This document shows positions 61,151-64,000 of a stretch of DNA of 64,000 nt, one piece after another. The notes beneath the pieces were generated by a model. That model was not told where the DNA came from and searched no databases. It saw only the letters and a list, made by a program, of their open reading frames with translations. The DNA comes from Hansschlegelia plantiphila. GTDB taxonomy: Bacteria > Pseudomonadota > Alphaproteobacteria > Rhizobiales > Methylopilaceae. The translations under genes and the position numbers were made by a program. Each line of letters starts with the position of its first letter. Within the stretch, counting starts at the first letter, position 1. The DNA lies in NCBI RefSeq assembly GCF_027922265.1, contig NZ_BSFI01000007.1, positions 190,755 through 254,754 of the forward strand, in the 5' to 3' direction.

Positions 61151-62200
61151 ATGAACGCGTCATTTCCTTCGAACGCCGTCCACCTTCCGGCCGACCACCC
61201 GCCCGTGAAGGTCGGAAGGATCGGCGTGCTGCTGGTCAATCTGGGCACGCCGGACGGCACCGACTACTGGTCGATGCGGCGTTACCTCAAGGAGTTCCTG
61301 TCGGACCGCCGGGTGATCGAGACCCCGCGCGTCATCTGGTGGCCGCTGCTCAACGGGATCATCCTGACCACGCGTCCCGGCCGCAAGGGCAGGGACTACG
61401 CGTCGATCTGGAATCGGGAGCGCGACGAGAGCCCGCTGAAGACCATCACGCGCAGCCAGTCCGAAAAACTGGCCGCCTCGGTCGCCTCCGCCGCGCCGCA
61501 GCTGATGGTCGACTGGGCCATGCGATACGGCAACCCTTCGATGGCGTCGCGGCTCGATGCGCTCCAGAAGGCCGGCTGCGACCGCATCCTGCTGGTCCCG
61601 CTCTACCCGCAATATGCGGCGGCGACCTCGGCCACGGTCTGCGACAAGGCGTTCGACGCGCTGAAAGCCATGCGCTGGCAGCCGGCGCTGCGGGTCGCGC
61701 CGGCCTGGGCGGACGATCCGGTCTATATCGAGGCCGCGACCACGTCGCTGAAACAGGAAATCGCCAAGCTCGCCTTCGAGCCCGACATCGTCCTCGCCTC
61801 CTTCCACGGCGTGCCGAAGTCCTATTTGCTGAAGGGCGACCCGTATCACTGCCAGTGCCACAAGACAGCGCGGCTGATGCGCGAGGCGCTCGGCTGGGAC
61901 GAAAAGCGTTTCCGCATCACGTTCCAGTCGCGCTTCGGGCCGACCGAGTGGCTGCAGCCCTACACCGACAAGACGGTCGAGGCGCTGGCGAAGGAGGGGG
62001 TGAAGAACCTCGCGGTCTGCATGCCCGGATTCACCGCGGACTGCCTGGAGACGCTGGAGGAGATCGCGGTCGAGAACGCCGAGATCTTCCATCACAATGG
62101 CGGCGCCAACTTCGCGGCGATCCCCTGCCTCAACGATTCGGAGGAGGGCATGCGCGTGATCGAGCACGTCGTCCGCCGGGAGCTGATGGGCTGGATCTAG
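61151..62200 (+). CDS. hemH: Ferrochelatase
   Basis: 349 residues. Inserts Fe2+ into protoporphyrin IX. Family blocks: GVLLVNLGTPDGTDYWSMRR near residue 25, VPLYPQYAAATSATV near 155, catalytic His in LASFHGVPKSYLLKGDPY near 215, and FQSRFGPTEWLQPYTDK with the acidic residue near 260. Its TAG stop is at 62198-62200 in the palindrome CTAG, which also supplies the stop of the opposite-strand gene at 62197. Confidence 0.97.
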   Translation: MNASFPSNAVHLPADHPPVKVGRIGVLLVNLGTPDGTDYWSMRRYLKEFLSDRRVIETPRVIWWPLLNGIILTTRPGRKGRDYASIWNRERDESPLKTITRSQSEKLAASVASAAPQLMVDWAMRYGNPSMASRLDALQKAGCDRILLVPLYPQYAAATSATVCDKAFDALKAMRWQPALRVAPAWADDPVYIEAATTSLKQEIAKLAFEPDIVLASFHGVPKSYLLKGDPYHCQCHKTARLMREALGWDEKRFRITFQSRFGPTEWLQPYTDKTVEALAKEGVKNLAVCMPGFTADCLETLEEIAVENAEIFHHNGGANFAAIPCLNDSEEGMRVIEHVVRRELMGWI

Positions 62201-62595
62201 ATCAACGAAGCAATTAACGGCTTTAGTGTCGCTAAAATCAGTGCATTCAGTGTAGGCACTGATAGTGAAAATACAATGATACGAGCCCAGCGTCTATAAG
62301 CTTCTTTTCTTCCTGGAAGTTTATGTTCGCCTGCAGACCAAAAGAACGGCGTATAGCTAAGTATATTAATGGTTGTAATAGCTACAATAATGAGGCCAAT
62401 GAAATTTGCGAGGGAGCTCGATGTTTTTTCACCTGCGGCGTAAAAGGCCCCCGCAACAGTAGACCACTCAAAGATTTTTACGACGCCTTCGCATATGGCC
62501 CTAGTCTGCTCTCGCGCTTCGTGCGGCCCGAGGCCAGTGTGCCACTGTTGCTGAAGCTCCCGCTTCCACCCGCGCCAGTCCCAAAAATCGATCAT
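62197..62595 (-). CDS. Unknown membrane protein in an AT-rich islet
   Basis: 132 residues. N-terminal soluble part rich in Trp and charged residues ([19 protein letters not shown]), then two membrane segments (about 68-86 and 106-130). No family recognised. Base use is unlike the rest of the window: 22 of 60 bases are G or C at 62221-62280 and 20 of 60 at 62341-62400. It is convergent with hemH and shares the CTAG stop. The composition suggests recent transfer. Confidence 0.6.
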   Translation of the reverse strand: MIDFWDWRGWKRELQQQWHTGLGPHEAREQTRAICEGVVKIFEWSTVAGAFYAAGEKTSSSLANFIGLIIVAITTINILSYTPFFWSAGEHKLPGRKEAYRRWARIIVFSLSVPTLNALILATLKPLIASLI

Positions 62596-62620
62596 TCGAG
62601 TAGGCCATTATTGATATGGG

Positions 62621-62648
62621 GATGCTTGATACACCATCCTCAAGCATC
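62621..62648. repeat. Inverted repeat upstream of qmcA
   Basis: GATGCTTGA (62621-62629) and TCAAGCATC (62640-62648) are perfect 9-nt arms with a 10-nt spacer. It lies at the right edge of the AT-rich islet, between the islet gene and qmcA, and could be an operator or a recombination scar. Confidence 0.45.
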
Positions 62649-62691
62649 TCAATTATGTATAGTGATCTGCGGTTCAGCGGGAGGTTCAATT

Positions 62692-63684
62692 GTGACTCAG
62701 CTAGGCATGTCGGGCTTCGACATCGCGGCGCTCGTCGTCGCCGCGCTGGTGATCTTCGTGATCTTCGCGGGCGTGAAGACCGTGCCGCAAGGCTACAACT
62801 ACACCGTCGAGCGCTTCCAGAAATACACCCGAACGCTGCATCCGGGACTGACGATCATCGTGCCGTTCATCGATCAGATCGGCCGTAAGATCAACGTCAT
62901 GGAGCAGGTTCTCGACATTCCGAGCCAGGAGGTCATCAGCCGCGACAACGCGACCGTGCTGGTCGACGGCGTCGCGTTCTACCAGGTCGTCGACGCGGCC
63001 CAGGCCTCCTACGAGGTCACCAATCTCGAGCGCGCCATCATGGCGCTGACGATGACCAACATCCGCTCGGTGCTGGGCTCGATGGACCTAGACCACATCC
63101 TCTCCCAGCGCGACGAGATCAACACGCGGCTGCTGCACGTGGTCGACGCGGCGGCCGGGCCGTGGGGCGTCAAGGTCACCCGCATCGAGATCAAGGACAT
63201 CACGCCGCCCGCCGACCTCGTCGCCTCGATGGGCCGGCAGATGAAGGCGGAGCGCGAGAAGCGCGCCTCGATCCTGGTCGCCGAGGGCGCCAAGCAGGCG
63301 CAGATCCTGGAGGCCGAAGGCCGCAAAGAGGCCGCGTTCCGCGACGCCGAGGCGCGCGAGCGGTCCGCGCAGGCGGAAGCGACCGCGACCAGCCTCGTCA
63401 GCGATGCGGTGTCGAAGGGCGACGTCGCGGCGCTCAACTATTTCATCGCGCAGAAATACGTCGACGCGCTCAAGGCCATGGCCGCGTCGCCAAACCAGAA
63501 GACCTTCGTGCTGCCTTACGAGGCTACGGCGCTGCTCGGCTCGCTCGGCGGCATCGCGGAGATCGCGCGCGACACCTTCTCGGGCGGCGCCGCGGCGACT
63601 CCGGCTGCGCGGACGGCCGGGCGCTCGCGGCCCGGCGTGCCCTCCGCGGGATCCGCCGTCCCGCCCGGCCCGGAATCGGTCTGA
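62692..63684 (+). CDS. qmcA: SPFH/Band 7 membrane protein, paraslipin QmcA
   Basis: 330 residues from GTG 62692, chosen because GGGAGG (62679-62684) lies 7 nt upstream; ATG 62707 is the alternative. One N-terminal membrane segment (about residues 8-25), then the SPFH domain ([48 protein letters not shown]) and a helical Glu/Ala-rich coiled coil (about 190-260), with a Pro/Ala-rich tail. It organises membrane protein complexes. The partner NfeD gene follows 3 nt later, the usual pair. Confidence 0.94.
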   Translation: MTQLGMSGFDIAALVVAALVIFVIFAGVKTVPQGYNYTVERFQKYTRTLHPGLTIIVPFIDQIGRKINVMEQVLDIPSQEVISRDNATVLVDGVAFYQVVDAAQASYEVTNLERAIMALTMTNIRSVLGSMDLDHILSQRDEINTRLLHVVDAAAGPWGVKVTRIEIKDITPPADLVASMGRQMKAEREKRASILVAEGAKQAQILEAEGRKEAAFRDAEARERSAQAEATATSLVSDAVSKGDVAALNYFIAQKYVDALKAMAASPNQKTFVLPYEATALLGSLGGIAEIARDTFSGGAAATPAARTAGRSRPGVPSAGSAVPPGPESV

Positions 63685-63687
63685 GCC

Positions 63688-64000
63688 GTGCTCGCCAACG
63701 TCGTCGTCGCGCTAGGAGCCTGGCGCTGGCTGGTCTTCGGCCTGCTGCTGCTGATCGTCGAGTTGGTCGCGCCGGGCACCGTGCTGCTGTGGCTCGGCGT
63801 CGCCGCGATCGCCGTGGGGATCATCGCCTTCCTGTTCGATCCCGGTTGGCAGATCGAGGTGGTGGCCTTCGCGATCCTCGGGCTTAGCGCCGCCGTGGTC
63901 TGGTGGCGGCTCGGCCGGCCGGACAACGCGGCGTCGAGCGACCGGCCGATGCTGAACCGGCGGGCGGAGCGCCATGTCGGCAAGGTCTTCACCCTCGACA
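63688..64000 (+). CDS. NfeD family protein, N-terminal part
   Basis: Begins at GTG 63688, 3 nt after qmcA, and is cut at the window edge after 104 codons. Membrane segments at about residues 14-30, 33-50 and 58-73 precede the start of the OB-fold domain (RPMLNRRAERHVGKVFTL). NfeD proteins work with SPFH proteins such as QmcA in membrane quality control. The short GTG-started form is typical. Confidence 0.9.
   Translation, partial: MLANVVVALGAWRWLVFGLLLLIVELVAPGTVLLWLGVAAIAVGIIAFLFDPGWQIEVVAFAILGLSAAVVWWRLGRPDNAASSDRPMLNRRAERHVGKVFTLD

Noticed and set aside
62323..62691. qmcA starting at 62323 inside the AT-rich islet
   Set aside because: The extra 123 residues lack SPFH features and run opposite the islet gene; GGGAGG before GTG 62692 fixes the start.
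1..64000. tRNA, rRNA, CRISPR arrays, transposases and phage genes
   Set aside because: Looked for in all gaps and both strands by eye; no cloverleaf, spaced repeat, DDE-type or integrase motif was seen.

Overview
The window reads as chromosomal DNA of a high-GC alphaproteobacterium of the order Hyphomicrobiales (Rhizobiales). The evidence is a tandem array of Omp25/Omp31-like beta-barrel genes, a BA14K protein, two DUF1176 proteins, a PetP/PetR-like MarR and OmpR pair, DUF3072 and DUF3175 stress proteins, sequences matching the general-stress sigma EcfG promoter (GGAAC-N16-CGTT), and Rhizobiales-type intergenic palindromes. Genus is not resolved. No rRNA, tRNA, CRISPR array, insertion sequence or prophage was seen.

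Layout. 1-6084 is mostly minus-strand housekeeping: ychF (cut by the edge), pth, rplY, a small membrane protein, prs, pgeF, a MidA-type methyltransferase and lgt. 6224-12401 is plus-strand: a two-domain nitrilase behind a promoter and a terminator-like hairpin, a DUF1176 protein, a UbiK-like protein, a YbjN-like protein behind a cluster of palindromes, proC, a TetR regulator and a CsaA-like protein. 12544-15135 is a minus-strand kinase, response regulator and MarR unit, divergent from ilvE. 16362-20554 holds a membrane protein, moaE, moaD, pgsA and uvrC. 20809-24084 holds four tandem outer-membrane barrel genes, the first behind an EcfG-type promoter. 24164-32217 is mixed: a BON-LysM protein, a GST, a cold shock protein, rlmJ, a 127-bp palindromic repeat, cupin, RNase T2, a type III PLP decarboxylase, a second DUF1176 protein, BA14K and DUF3072.

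32359-44797 is the most distinctive part. A Gfo/Idh/MocA oxidoreductase with an unusual N-terminal extension, an AbrB-type membrane protein and adenine deaminase precede a surface-glycan cluster: a GT4 glycosyltransferase, a GT52/polysialyltransferase-like protein, two DUF6716-type putative glycosyltransferases, a short NeuB-like nonulosonic acid synthase, and a CMP-sialic acid synthetase fused to a KdsC-like HAD phosphatase. Together these could make, dephosphorylate, activate and transfer a sialic-acid-like sugar, probably through a 9-phosphate intermediate.

44976-48982 holds a transglutaminase-like protein with an altered triad and a probable stress group (TPP enzyme, DUF3175, small proteins). 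49167-54086 has an SDR and MFS unit divergent from a LysR gene, then dusA and a TauE transporter. 54094-56930 has cobS and cobT, DUF1289, and what looks like the membrane stub of an aspartic protease. 57089-60895 is an overlapping operon of a gamma-glutamyltransferase-like enzyme, PhnM, a DUF1045 protein and an ABM protein, suggesting an orphan phosphonate-related pathway. The window ends with hemH, a small AT-rich islet carrying an unknown membrane protein, and a QmcA-NfeD pair cut by the edge.
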